Source: Macrococcoides epidermidis
GTDB taxonomy: Bacteria; Bacillota; Bacilli; Staphylococcales; Staphylococcaceae
Reading direction: 5' to 3' (one strand)
DNA: 64,000 bases
Assembly: GCF_042659445.1 (NCBI RefSeq)
Contig: NZ_JBHSSR010000001.1
Of this stretch, positions 9,098 through 18,288 are shown one piece after another. Numbering within the stretch: position 1 is the first letter of the stretch; each line of letters begins with the position of its first letter. The position numbers were made by a program, and so were the translations under genes. Below the pieces are notes generated by a model. That model was not told where the DNA came from. It ran no database searches and saw only the letters and a list, made by a program, of their open reading frames with translations.

Positions 9098-9709
9098 ATG
9101 GTTAAATATACTTTTACAAAAAAAGATTTCGATGTTTTTAATATTGATGGCCTTGCACCACGTATGGAAGCATTGATTGAAACGACACATCCTAAGCTAG
9201 AAGCTCTAGGAGAACACTTTAGTGCATATTTAAGTGAACATACAGATGAAACTTTCTATCCACACGTTGCCAAACATCTACGCAGAAAAACTAATCCCCC
9301 AATTGATACATGGGTTGCTTTTGCTACGAATAAACGTGGGTATAAAATGTTACCTCATTTTCAAATTGGATTGTTCGGCAGTCATGCATTTGTATTATTC
9401 GGTATTATTTATGAGTCCCAGGATAAAGAACGTATGGCGAAAAAATGGAAGAAACAAATCAAAACAATTCAAGAATTAGGTGATGAATATATCATTAAAG
9501 GCGATCATATGAAAGAAAATTATGATCTCATTAAAGATATAAAAAAGAAAGATATCGAAGCTTATATCGATCGGCTTATTAATGTCAAAAAAGGTGAATT
9601 AATGTTTGGTAAGGTGTTCTTTCCTAATGATGCTGCTTTAATATCTGATAAAGCATTTATTCAGGAAATTGAGAAAACATACTTTGAATTATTACCTTTA
9701 TATCAATAA
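9098..9709 (+). CDS. yktB: UPF0637 (YktB/DUF1054) family protein
   Basis: A soluble 203-residue protein of unknown function, the usual family length. It starts MVKYTFTKKDFDVFNIDGL, and the central stretch HLRRKTNPPIDTWVAFATNK followed by GYKMLPHFQIGLFG is the family signature. It is divergent from suhB and convergent with the DUF4064-like gene, as in staphylococci. The ribosome site (GCTAGG) is weak. Confidence 0.85.
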   Translation: MVKYTFTKKDFDVFNIDGLAPRMEALIETTHPKLEALGEHFSAYLSEHTDETFYPHVAKHLRRKTNPPIDTWVAFATNKRGYKMLPHFQIGLFGSHAFVLFGIIYESQDKERMAKKWKKQIKTIQELGDEYIIKGDHMKENYDLIKDIKKKDIEAYIDRLINVKKGELMFGKVFFPNDAALISDKAFIQEIEKTYFELLPLYQ

Positions 9710-9710
9710 A

Positions 9711-9732
9711 AAAAACGCCCGAGGGCGTTTTT
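9711..9732. terminator. Bidirectional terminator
   Basis: AAAAACGCCC, two-base loop, GGGCGTTTTT directly between the stops of two convergent genes; symmetrical A and T runs serve both strands. Confidence 0.9.
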
Positions 9733-10572
9733 TTATTGATTACGATTATTGTAGCTATCACGACGTTCGTTAACTGCTTCTTTTGTATTATCAACATAAG
9801 TTACACGATCACGATCACCATCAAGATTGTTATCAAACGTATTATGTTCATTTGATGCGTTGAAATCATGATCAACATTTGAATGATTTTTCTGCTCTAT
9901 TACCGTATCACGCTCAGTATCAACTGTACGATTGTTGTAGTTTACTTCACGTTCTTTAGTAACATCAGCATCATATACATAATCATTATTACGCTCACGT
10001 TCGATTGTTTCGTCACGTTCAACATAAGTAGGTGCAACATTGCGTTTTCTCTCAACTGTTTCTACTTCACGATGATCTTCATAATAATCATTATTAGTAA
10101 TTACTTTATCTTTACGTGCAAATAATAAAATTGCTGCGATAAAGAAAAATAAAGGAATAAATCCTAAAATGATTGTTAAGAATAATGGTGCAGTCAGTAA
10201 TCCTGCTAATAATAACATAACACCAGCTAAAATACGCTTTTTCATTTTAAGTAATCCAATTAAACCAAATAGTAATGGTAAAATTGTGTATGCTACAATC
10301 CCCCATACACTCTTTATCATTAATGGAACTAATTCATCTACTGACATGTTTGCTTCATTTAACGAATTTTGAAAATCAGGATTTTTACCAAATTCATTAT
10401 TTAATGCTTCTTTTAATTGTGTAACAAACTCCGGATTATTACCGTTCACTAATAATTGATAAAGACCAAAGATAGAAAGTGCTAATAATGGTAACCAAGC
10501 TAACCACCCAAAGATTTTTTCCGGAACGCGACTTACAGGTTTAACTGTTTGTGTGTATTCTCTACGACTCAT
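9733..10572 (-). CDS. DUF4064-like membrane protein with charged tail (possible AuxA counterpart)
   Basis: A 279-residue protein. Residues about 17-40, 88-107, 112-130 and 132-153 are hydrophobic, giving four membrane helices. A soluble segment between helices 1 and 2 carries conserved-looking NPDFQNSLNE. The last 120 residues are a hydrophilic tail dominated by R, E, D, N and T with repeated ER(E/D) and V.RD units, probably disordered. Position next to potD matches the S. aureus gene I recall as auxA, a factor stabilising lipoteichoic acid and affecting beta-lactam tolerance; that link is by position and architecture only. Ribosome site AAGGAG is present. Confidence 0.6.
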   Translation of the reverse strand: MSRREYTQTVKPVSRVPEKIFGWLAWLPLLALSIFGLYQLLVNGNNPEFVTQLKEALNNEFGKNPDFQNSLNEANMSVDELVPLMIKSVWGIVAYTILPLLFGLIGLLKMKKRILAGVMLLLAGLLTAPLFLTIILGFIPLFFFIAAILLFARKDKVITNNDYYEDHREVETVERKRNVAPTYVERDETIERERNNDYVYDADVTKEREVNYNNRTVDTERDTVIEQKNHSNVDHDFNASNEHNTFDNNLDGDRDRVTYVDNTKEAVNERRDSYNNRNQ

Positions 10573-10649
10573 ATGTTCATCTCCTTATAACTTTACTTAA
10601 ATATTCTATACCCTACTATAACCTATATATGCATGAATTTAAAAATAAA

Positions 10650-10680
10650 ACAAAAAAGTAAGACATCAGCCTTACTTCTT
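10650..10680 (-). terminator. Terminator of the pot operon
   Basis: AAGTAAG and CTTACTT arms around a short loop just past the potD stop; on the minus strand six T follow. Confidence 0.75.
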
Positions 10681-10681
10681 G

Positions 10682-11755
10682 TTAATTCAAACTCATCTTA
10701 AATTTTAAAAATAGTTCATTATATCTCTTAATATTCTCAAATCCTAAATCTTCGTAAACTTCAAGTTTTTCCTGTACTGACTTACTTGGATAAAAGCGTT
10801 CATCTTCTCTCGTTTCTTTATCAAGTAATTTATAACTTGCTGTGTTTGGAGTAGCATAACCAACCCATTCAGTATTCTGCTTACCAATTTTTGCATCTAA
10901 TAAAAAATTAATAAATTTATGTGCACCATCGACATTTTGTGCAGTTTTAGGAATCACCATATTATCGAACCATAGATTTGATCCTTCTTTCGGTACAACA
11001 AAATCTAAATTTTCATTTTCAGTCATAATATCAGCACCCATACCACTCCAAACAACTGCAACATCTGCTTCTTTTTGAACCATCATTGTATTGATTTCAT
11101 CACCAACAACACCTTTTACATTCGGTCCTAATTTTTCAAGCTTTTGTTCAGCTTTTTCAAGTTTTTGTGGATTTGTTGCATTTAATGACTCACCCATGCT
11201 ATTAAGTGAAAAACCAAGTGCTTCACGGGCACCATCAACGATGAGTACATTATTTTTAAGACGTGGGTCCCAGAGACTATCCCAACGCGAGAAGTCAATC
11301 CCTTTTGTTTTATCAGGATTATATAATATACCTACAGTTCCCCAGAAATATGGAATCGAATATTTATTACCTTTATCAAAATCAAGATTCATAAAATCTG
11401 GATTAATATTTTTTAAGTTTGGAAGTTTCTTATGATCTATCGGAATAAGAAGTTTTTCTTCTTTCATCTTCTGAATCGCATATTCACTTGGTACAGCAAT
11501 ATCATAATGTGTCCCACCATTTTTAATTTTTGCGAGCATTGATTCATTAGAATCAAAAGTTTCTAAAATTACACGAATGCCATACTTTTTTTCAAACTTT
11601 TTAAGTAATGCCGGATCGATATATTCTCCCCAGTTATAGACATAAAGTATATTACCTTTACCACTTTTGGGTGGTGGATCGATAAACTTTGCTGAGAAAA
11701 GTAAAAGTACAGCAACTGCCAGTGATATAAGAATTAACTGCATCAATTGCTTCAT
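10682..11755 (-). CDS. potD: Spermidine/putrescine ABC transporter substrate-binding protein
   Basis: Extracellular polyamine-binding protein of PotABCD. The 357 residues begin with an N-terminal hydrophobic segment (about residues 4-22) and the mature part opens with YVYNWGEYI, typical for PotD/PotF. There is no cysteine after the hydrophobic segment, so it looks membrane-anchored by an uncleaved signal, not a lipoprotein; the S. aureus protein as I recall it is similar. The start overlaps the potC stop by four bases (ATGA), so it is coupled. It is the last gene of the operon. Confidence 0.92.
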   Translation of the reverse strand: MKQLMQLILISLAVAVLLLFSAKFIDPPPKSGKGNILYVYNWGEYIDPALLKKFEKKYGIRVILETFDSNESMLAKIKNGGTHYDIAVPSEYAIQKMKEEKLLIPIDHKKLPNLKNINPDFMNLDFDKGNKYSIPYFWGTVGILYNPDKTKGIDFSRWDSLWDPRLKNNVLIVDGAREALGFSLNSMGESLNATNPQKLEKAEQKLEKLGPNVKGVVGDEINTMMVQKEADVAVVWSGMGADIMTENENLDFVVPKEGSNLWFDNMVIPKTAQNVDGAHKFINFLLDAKIGKQNTEWVGYATPNTASYKLLDKETREDERFYPSKSVQEKLEVYEDLGFENIKRYNELFLKFKMSLN

Positions 11756-12564
11756 TTCACAACACCTGCTTTCACTTTTCTTCTTTTATCATTGTTATTT
11801 GAGATTAAGTAATAGATTACAATGATTGTCATCACAATTAAGAATAGTAATGTACTGATTGCATTAATCTCCATAGAAATACCTTTTCTCGCCATTGAAT
11901 AAATTTCGACTGATAGTACACTAAAACCATTACCAGTAACAAAGAAGCTTACTGTAAAGTCATCAAGACTATAAGTTAATGCCATAAAGAAACCAGCGAT
12001 AGCGCCAGGTAATATATGCGGAATGACAACCTTTGTAATCGTCTGGTAAGTACTTGCACCTAAATCATAGCTTGCATTGATTAGTGATTGATTCATATCG
12101 TATAACTTCGGTAATACTAGTAGTACGACAATCGGAACACAAAATGCGATATGTGATATCAACACAGACCAGAATCCTAAGCCCATACCTGTATAGTGAC
12201 CGATTACAGTAAATAGAATTAAAAATGATGACCCGATAACGACATCGCTACTCACCATCAATATATTATTTAAAGTAAGTAAACCAACTTTTAATTTTTT
12301 ATTTCTCATGTAGTGAATACCTAAAGCACCACATATACCTATAACTGTAGAAATACTTGCTGCAATTAATGCAACAGCTAATGTATTAACGATAATGACC
12401 ATTAAACGCTTATTTTGAAATACAGCTATATAGTGATCTAATGTAAATGATTTAAAATGATTCATATTTCCAGCGGAATTGAATGAATAAAACATTAAGT
12501 AGAATATTGGAAAGTATAAAATGAACAATGCAAATGCTAAAAATATTTTAGATTTTAGTTTCAT
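11752..12564 (-). CDS. potC: Spermidine/putrescine ABC transporter permease PotC
   Basis: Inner permease subunit of 270 residues with six membrane helices. The coupling-loop motif near residue 165 reads ASYDLGASTYQTITKVVIPH followed by ILPG, the standard EAA loop of this family that contacts the ATPase PotA. Four-base ATGA overlaps join it to potB upstream and potD downstream. Paralogous to the adjacent potB. Confidence 0.93.
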   Translation of the reverse strand: MKLKSKIFLAFALFILYFPIFYLMFYSFNSAGNMNHFKSFTLDHYIAVFQNKRLMVIIVNTLAVALIAASISTVIGICGALGIHYMRNKKLKVGLLTLNNILMVSSDVVIGSSFLILFTVIGHYTGMGLGFWSVLISHIAFCVPIVVLLVLPKLYDMNQSLINASYDLGASTYQTITKVVIPHILPGAIAGFFMALTYSLDDFTVSFFVTGNGFSVLSVEIYSMARKGISMEINAISTLLFLIVMTIIVIYYLISNNNDKRRKVKAGVVK

Positions 12565-13367
12565 TTGACATCCCCACTTCCCTCTTTTGACTTTGTAATA
12601 ATCATGACTAACGCCATAGCTAAAATTAAGAATACAGCTATTGTAGAACCCATACCGTAGTTTTGTGTGACAAGAAATTGTTCTTCAATCGCTGTACCTA
12701 AGTTAACGACTTTGTTTCCGGCAATAAGACGCGTAATCATAAATAGACTTAATGCAGGAATAAATGTCACTTGAATACCTGTTTTTACACCTTCCCATGA
12801 TAGAGGCATAATTACTTTTCTAAACGTTGTCATCTCATCTGCACCTAAATCGCGTGATGCTTGTAATAAGTTTTCCGGAATAGCATTCATACTATTAAAA
12901 ATTGGTAATATCATAAAAGGAATATAAATGTATACCGACACAAAGATAAATGCCGTGTTAGTAAATAATAAACTCGTTGCGGGAAGGTGCATCCAGTTCA
13001 ATAAATCATTGATGGTACCTTGCTTACTAAAAATACCGATAAAGGCATAAGTTTTTAATAAAAGATTAATCCAGGTCGGCAAAATAATGATAAGTAGCCA
13101 GAACTGTTTATTTTTTGCTGTGCGTAAAACCATTGCAATCGGATAAGAAATGATGAGACATAACAGCGTAATTATTACTGCATACCAGATTGAACTGAGT
13201 GTCATATTAAAATACGACATCGTAAAGAAATCTTTATAATTTTCTAAAGTAAAATGACCACTATTGTTTGTAAAACTTGTATAGAAAATCATCACTAGAG
13301 GCGCAATAATAAATATAACAATCCAGATTAAATAAGGAATAAGAAAATATTTTTTTGCTTTTTCCAT
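12561..13367 (-). CDS. potB: Spermidine/putrescine ABC transporter permease PotB
   Basis: Permease subunit of 268 residues, start MEKAKKYFLIPYLIWIVIFI. Six helices; the EAA loop reads ASRDLGADEMTTFRKVIMPL. The ATG at 13367 sits one base after the potA stop and has GAGGTG upstream. The frame is open further upstream, but that stretch overlaps potA and is not family sequence. Forms the heterodimeric channel with PotC. Confidence 0.93.
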   Translation of the reverse strand: MEKAKKYFLIPYLIWIVIFIIAPLVMIFYTSFTNNSGHFTLENYKDFFTMSYFNMTLSSIWYAVIITLLCLIISYPIAMVLRTAKNKQFWLLIIILPTWINLLLKTYAFIGIFSKQGTINDLLNWMHLPATSLLFTNTAFIFVSVYIYIPFMILPIFNSMNAIPENLLQASRDLGADEMTTFRKVIMPLSWEGVKTGIQVTFIPALSLFMITRLIAGNKVVNLGTAIEEQFLVTQNYGMGSTIAVFLILAMALVMIITKSKEGSGDVK

Positions 13368-13368
13368 A

Positions 13369-14451
13369 TTACACCTCGTAAGATTCGATACGTGCATCAA
13401 ATTCTTCTTCAGTTTCTCCAGGTAGCATAATATGTATTGCGTCCTCATCAAATGTTAGACCCACATATTCTCCAGGTTTTGCACTTTTTGTTGATTGAAT
13501 AATCCACTCATTTCCAGCCTCATCAAAACAACAAATTTCATAATGCACACCACGAAATAATTGTGAATCTACGACTGCTTTAACTTTACCTGCATCAGGC
13601 GTAGTGATTTCAATATCTTCAGGACGAATGACAACATCTACTTTAGCATTTGGTTGAAAGCCTTTATCAACACAAGCATATTCATTGCCATACATTTCAA
13701 CAACACAATCGCGTTTCATTACACCAGAAACGATGTTTGATTCTCCTATAAAATCTGCAACATATCGATTGATTGGTTCGTCATAAATGTCAGTTGGTGT
13801 ACCACTTTGCTCTATTCTTCCTTTGTTCATAACGAAGATATAATCACTCATTGCTAGTGCTTCTTCCTGATCATGTGTAACGAAAATAAATGTCTTACCA
13901 AGACGTTGCTGTATTTCTCGTAATTCATATTGCATCTCTGTTCTGAGTTTTAAATCAAGTGCTGATAATGGTTCATCAAGTAGTATAATTTCTGGCTCAT
14001 TAACGATAGCGCGTGCAATAGCAACACGTTGACGTTGCCCACCACTCATGTCTTTTATTTCACGATTTTCAAAACCATCTAGTTTTACTAACTTTAAAGC
14101 ATCCATTACGCGCGTTTGCACTTCATTATTATTTACTTTTTTGATGCGTAATCCATATGCGACATTTTCAAATACATTTAAATGAGGGAATAATGCATAA
14201 TCCTGAAACACTGTATTAACACGTCGTTTATTCGCAGGAATATCATTAATACGATTACCTTCAAAAAATATATCACCTGTCGTTGGCTTTTCAAAACCAG
14301 CAATCAACCGTAAAATTGTTGTTTTTCCACAACCTGATGGTCCGAGTAATGTATAGAATTTACCTTCTTCAATTTCAAAATTAATATTATCCAGAACTTT
14401 GTTTACGCCGTATGATTTAGATACATTGTTAAATAGAATAAAATCTTTCAT
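13369..14451 (-). CDS. potA: Spermidine/putrescine ABC transporter ATPase PotA
   Basis: ATP-binding subunit of 360 residues. Walker A GPSGCGKTT near residue 38, Q-loop FQDYALFPHL, signature MSGGQRQR, Walker B IILLDEPLSALD and switch FVTHDQEEA are all present. A C-terminal TOBE-type domain (about residues 240-350) is typical of PotA/CysA-type ATPases. It lies nine bases downstream of the XRE-cupin regulator and starts the transporter genes. Confidence 0.95.
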   Translation of the reverse strand: MKDFILFNNVSKSYGVNKVLDNINFEIEEGKFYTLLGPSGCGKTTILRLIAGFEKPTTGDIFFEGNRINDIPANKRRVNTVFQDYALFPHLNVFENVAYGLRIKKVNNNEVQTRVMDALKLVKLDGFENREIKDMSGGQRQRVAIARAIVNEPEIILLDEPLSALDLKLRTEMQYELREIQQRLGKTFIFVTHDQEEALAMSDYIFVMNKGRIEQSGTPTDIYDEPINRYVADFIGESNIVSGVMKRDCVVEMYGNEYACVDKGFQPNAKVDVVIRPEDIEITTPDAGKVKAVVDSQLFRGVHYEICCFDEAGNEWIIQSTKSAKPGEYVGLTFDEDAIHIMLPGETEEEFDARIESYEV

Positions 14452-14460
14452 GACACACTC

Positions 14461-15003
14461 CTATAAATATGATTCAGTTGCGACGATTAATACACGTGCA
14501 TCTTTTTTATATCTGTTAAATAACTGATGTGATTCATTCGCTTTAAAATAAAATGATTCACCACGACGTGCTGTATACTCTTTTCTACCGATTCTGATAC
14601 TTGCTGTTCCGTCTAACACATAAATAAAGCTATCTGAAAGACTTGGCTCAAACTTTTTGTATTCTGAATCAGGTTTTAATGTAATTATAACAGGCTCCAT
14701 ATCAAATTCGTTTGAATCTGGAACTAGCCACTGAATTAAATAGCCATTATCATATTCATCATATATTGTCTGTTCAGATTTAGGATAATAAATGCGCTGC
14801 TCATGCATCTTCTCATTAAAGAAGTCTGATGGTTCTGATCCTAAAACTTCAAGTATATTAAAGAATGTCTCCATAGACGGAGAACATAAATTACGTTCAA
14901 GTTGAGAGATATATCCTTTTGATAAATCAGTTCTTTCCCCTAGTTCTTCCTGCGTTAAATTCTTTTGGCGTCGTAAATCTTTTATTTTTTTCCCTATATC
15001 CAT
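14461..15003 (-). CDS. XRE-family regulator with C-terminal cupin (polyamine operon)
   Basis: A 180-residue DNA-binding regulator. Residues 1-65 form a helix-turn-helix (IGKKIKDLRRQKNLTQEELG, then LSKGYISQLERN) and residues about 105-175 a cupin (FIYVLDGTASIRIG, RRGESFYFKANESHQ). This architecture is that of PuuR-type regulators that sense small ligands. The gene is first in the potABCD operon, so polyamine sensing is the natural inference. Start at 15003 has AAGGTG eight bases upstream; the extended frame to 15084 lacks this. Confidence 0.85.
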   Translation of the reverse strand: MDIGKKIKDLRRQKNLTQEELGERTDLSKGYISQLERNLCSPSMETFFNILEVLGSEPSDFFNEKMHEQRIYYPKSEQTIYDEYDNGYLIQWLVPDSNEFDMEPVIITLKPDSEYKKFEPSLSDSFIYVLDGTASIRIGRKEYTARRGESFYFKANESHQLFNRYKKDARVLIVATESYL

Positions 15004-15111
15004 GTATTCACACCTTAGTTTAATAATTGTAAACAATTTGTTTAATAACGTTTTAAATATAGCAGAAAAAAAGGCATAAAACAACAGTAATACTAAATTT
15101 TTAATTCAGAA

Positions 15112-15387
15112 TTACACTTTGAAAGTTTTTTCGTTTGCAGTTTGTGCTTCTTTAAAGCGTTTCGTTACAACATATCCGTCATAATTAGAAACTTCTTTAA
15201 ATGCTTTATAAATTTTGTTTTCATCTGATTTCATAGGTGCGATCTTTTTAAATGCTTTATATACTGCAGCATAATCATCAGTCTTCACTTTAGATTCATA
15301 AGCATCTTCAATAAGTGCTAAAAAATTAACCACATCAATGATTTCTTCCTGTGTCCATTCCGGATCAATTGGATAACTATAGCTCAT
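15112..15387 (-). CDS. UPF0223 family protein
   Basis: A 91-residue soluble protein of unknown function, starting MSYSYPIDPEWTQEEIIDVV, the family hallmark; similar to Bacillus YktA. Start at 15387 has GGAGG just upstream. It follows pdhD, as in S. aureus, but behind a terminator whose T run abuts the ribosome site. Confidence 0.85.
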   Translation of the reverse strand: MSYSYPIDPEWTQEEIIDVVNFLALIEDAYESKVKTDDYAAVYKAFKKIAPMKSDENKIYKAFKEVSNYDGYVVTKRFKEAQTANEKTFKV

Positions 15388-15401
15388 TTTGCTTCCTCCG
15401 T

Positions 15402-15434
15402 TAAAAAAAGCACTATTCATCTCTGAATAGTGCT
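15402..15434 (-). terminator. Terminator of the pdh operon
   Basis: AGCACTATTCA, loop TCTC, TGAATAGTGCT, an 11-bp stem followed on the minus strand by seven T. It begins about 20 bases after the pdhD stop and ends next to the ribosome site of the UPF0223 gene, so read-through would feed that gene. Confidence 0.9.
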
Positions 15435-15454
15435 TAATATTTTGTAAAAATAAA

Positions 15455-16861
15455 TTACATAGTATGAATTGGATTACCTAAAGCTACTTCTGCAGCTTCC
15501 ATTGTAATTTCACCTAATGAAGGATGCGCATGAATTGTTAATGCGATATCTTCAGCTGTCATACCAGTTTCAATTGCTAATCCTAATTCAGCGATCATAT
15601 CAGATGCACCAGAACCAGCGATTTGAGCACCGATTAATAATCCGTCTTCTTTTAATGTGATTAATTTTAAGAATCCGTCAGTTTCGCCGATAGATAATGC
15701 ACGACCATTTGCTGCATAAGGGAATTTAGAAGCTTTATATTCTAATCCTTCTTCTTTCGCCATCGCTTCAGTATAACCAACTGTTGCTAATTCAGGCTCA
15801 GTGAAACATACTGCTGGAATTGCAAGATAGTCAACTTCTGATTTTTCACCAGAGATAACTTCAGCTGCAACTTTTCCTTCGTATGATGCTTTATGCGCTA
15901 ACGGAGGTCCCGCAACGATATCACCGATTGCAAAGATATTGTCTACTGAAGTACGTCCTTCTTCATTTACTTCTACTAAGCCGCGTTCAGTCATCTTCAC
16001 GCCTAATGACTCTAAACCGATTTCTTCAGTATTAGGACGACGACCAACAGTTACTAAACAGTAATCTGCTTCAATTGTATGAGTTTCACCTTTAGCTTCA
16101 TAAGTTACTTTAACACCAGTTTCGCTCTCTTCAGCTGATTTAGCCATCGCTTCAGTAACAATGTCTACACCTTTAGCTTTAAGACCTTTTTTAACTACTT
16201 GTGTCATTTGTTTTTCGAATCCGCCTAAAATATCTTTCGCGCCTTCTAGAATTGTAACTTTAGTACCGAAGTTAGCGTAAGCAGTTCCTAATTCAGAACC
16301 GATATATCCACCACCAACAACTACTAAGCTTTTTGGAATTTCAGTTAATGCTAATGCACCTGTTGAATCGATTACACGTTTGTTGAATTTGAAATTAGGA
16401 ATTTCAATTGGACGTGAACCAGTAGCGATAATTGCATGTTTAAAAGTATACGTTTGAGATGCTTTTTCAGTCATAACTTTTAAGTTGTTTTGATCAACGA
16501 AATAAGCTTCACCTTCAACGATTTCAACTTTGTTACCTTTTAATAATGCACCAACACCGCCAGTTAATTTCTTAACAACGCCACCTTTGAATTCTTGCAC
16601 TTTAGAAAAATCAACAGTAACGTTTTCAGCTTTAATTCCGAAATCTTCAGAATGTACAGCTGTTTCATATTTATGTGAAGCTGATAATAAAGCTTTTGAA
16701 GGAATACAACCAACGTTTAAACAAACGCCACCTAAACTACCTTTTTCTACAATTGTTACTTTTTGTCCTAATTGAGCTGCACGAATTGCTGCAACATATC
16801 CTCCAGGACCTGCTCCGATTACAATAGTATCTGTTTCAATAGGAAAATCTCCAACTACCAT
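15455..16861 (-). CDS. pdhD: Dihydrolipoyl dehydrogenase (E3)
   Basis: FAD flavoprotein that reoxidises dihydrolipoamide with NAD+ in the pyruvate dehydrogenase complex. The 468 residues show the FAD motif GAGPGGYVAAIRAA near residue 16, redox disulfide GGVCLNVGCIPSKALL near 45, NAD motif VVVGGGYIGSELG near 180, and the active-site HAHPSLGEITMEAA close to the C-terminus. Fourth gene of pdhABCD; only four bases separate it from pdhC. It may also serve other 2-oxo acid dehydrogenases. Confidence 0.96.
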   Translation of the reverse strand: MVVGDFPIETDTIVIGAGPGGYVAAIRAAQLGQKVTIVEKGSLGGVCLNVGCIPSKALLSASHKYETAVHSEDFGIKAENVTVDFSKVQEFKGGVVKKLTGGVGALLKGNKVEIVEGEAYFVDQNNLKVMTEKASQTYTFKHAIIATGSRPIEIPNFKFNKRVIDSTGALALTEIPKSLVVVGGGYIGSELGTAYANFGTKVTILEGAKDILGGFEKQMTQVVKKGLKAKGVDIVTEAMAKSAEESETGVKVTYEAKGETHTIEADYCLVTVGRRPNTEEIGLESLGVKMTERGLVEVNEEGRTSVDNIFAIGDIVAGPPLAHKASYEGKVAAEVISGEKSEVDYLAIPAVCFTEPELATVGYTEAMAKEEGLEYKASKFPYAANGRALSIGETDGFLKLITLKEDGLLIGAQIAGSGASDMIAELGLAIETGMTAEDIALTIHAHPSLGEITMEAAEVALGNPIHTM

Positions 16862-16865
16862 GTGC

Positions 16866-18164
16866 TTACCCCTCCATTAATAATAATTCTGGATTATTTA
16901 ATAAACGTTTAATATGATTCATAGCGTTTTGTCCAGTTGCACCATCAATTTGACGGTGGTCAAAACTTAATGATAATGCTAATACTGGTGCTGCAACGAT
17001 TTCTCCGTCTTTAACGATTGCTTTTTGAGCAATTCGACCAATACCTAAGATAGCAACTTCAGGGTGATTGATTACTGGAGTGAACCATTGTCCACCAGCT
17101 GAACCTATATTACTAATTGTACATGATGCACCCTTCATTTCGCTAGGAGAAAGTTTACCATCACGTGCTTTTACAGCTAATTCGTTAATTTCATCAGAAA
17201 TAGCGAACATAGATTTACGATCTGCATTTTTAACAACAGGTACTAATAATCCGCGTTCAGTATCAGCTGCAATACCGATATTGTAGTAATGTTTGTGAAC
17301 AACTTCTTCTGTAGCGTCATCTATAGAAGTATTTAATGCTGGATATGCTTTAAGTGCAGATACTAACGCTTTAACAACGTATGGTAAGAATGTTAATTTC
17401 GTACCTTGTTCTGCTGCAACTTCTTTAAATTTCTTACGATGATCCCATAAAGCTTGTACTTCAACTTCATCCATTAACGTAACGTGTGGTGCAGTGTGTT
17501 TAGAGTTAACCATCGCTTTAGCGATTGCTTTACGCATTGCAGGAATCTTTTCACGTGTTTCAGGGAATTCGCCTTCTGGTGCTGCAATTGGTTGTGGTGC
17601 AGCTTTTTCAGTTGATGCAGCTGGCGCATCAGCTTTTGGTGCTTCTGTAGCTTGAGTATTAGCGCCACCATTTAAGTAAGCAGTAATATCATCTTTAATT
17701 ACACGGCCATTTTTACCAGTACCAGTAACCGCTTTAATATTTACACCTTGTTCACGTGCAAATTTACGTACTGATGGCATAGCGATAACACGACGATTTT
17801 CATCAACTTCTACATCTTGTGCAGGAGCTTGTGAAGGTTTTTCTTCTTTAACTTCTTCTGCAGCTTTTTCTTCTTTTGCTGGTGCTTCGTCTTTAGATTC
17901 AGAAGCTGATTCTTGTGCATGTGCATCATCAGAATCGATTGTAACGATAACGTCACCTAAGTTAGCTACTGTTCCTTCTTCAGCAAAAATCGTATTGATT
18001 GTTCCTGATACTGGAGATGGAATTTCTACTACTGATTTATCATTTTGTACTTCACATAAAATATCGTCTTCTGCGATGTTATCGCCAGCTTTAACGAACC
18101 ACTTAACGATTTCACCTTCAAAAATCCCCTCACCAAGAGCGGGTAATTTAAATTCAAATGCCAC
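16866..18164 (-). CDS. pdhC: Pyruvate dehydrogenase E2, dihydrolipoyl acetyltransferase
   Basis: Core of the complex, transferring acetyl from lipoamide to CoA. In 432 residues: one lipoyl domain (1-76) with lipoylated Lys in QNDKSVVEIPSP, an Ala/Lys/Glu/Pro-rich linker (about 83-120), the E3/E1-binding domain (about 127-165), a second linker rich in A, P, T and the catalytic domain with the HRQIDG motif near residue 403. The lipoyl motif has Asn where most E2 have Thr before DK, a normal variant in this group. Separated from pdhB by 124 bases that hold a strong hairpin. Confidence 0.95.
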   Translation of the reverse strand: MAFEFKLPALGEGIFEGEIVKWFVKAGDNIAEDDILCEVQNDKSVVEIPSPVSGTINTIFAEEGTVANLGDVIVTIDSDDAHAQESASESKDEAPAKEEKAAEEVKEEKPSQAPAQDVEVDENRRVIAMPSVRKFAREQGVNIKAVTGTGKNGRVIKDDITAYLNGGANTQATEAPKADAPAASTEKAAPQPIAAPEGEFPETREKIPAMRKAIAKAMVNSKHTAPHVTLMDEVEVQALWDHRKKFKEVAAEQGTKLTFLPYVVKALVSALKAYPALNTSIDDATEEVVHKHYYNIGIAADTERGLLVPVVKNADRKSMFAISDEINELAVKARDGKLSPSEMKGASCTISNIGSAGGQWFTPVINHPEVAILGIGRIAQKAIVKDGEIVAAPVLALSLSFDHRQIDGATGQNAMNHIKRLLNNPELLLMEG

Positions 18165-18219
18165 AATAAATTCCTCCTAAGAATTAATTTTATAATCATA
18201 AAATTCATTTCAATAAATG

Positions 18220-18257
18220 ATGAAAAGTAACATAGTTAAAACAATGTTACTTTTCAT
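18220..18257 (-). other. Perfect 14-bp hairpin between pdhB and pdhC
   Basis: ATGAAAAGTAACAT, 10-base loop, ATGTTACTTTTCAT. No T run follows on the minus strand, so it is not a standard terminator. It sits inside the operon between the pdhB stop and pdhC ribosome site and could be an RNA-processing or stability element. Confidence 0.65.
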
Positions 18258-18288
18258 ATTACCTTCTTACTCAATTTTAAAACTCAAA

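Noticed and set aside
10682..11755. PotD as a lipoprotein
   Set aside because: No cysteine follows the hydrophobic N-terminal segment.
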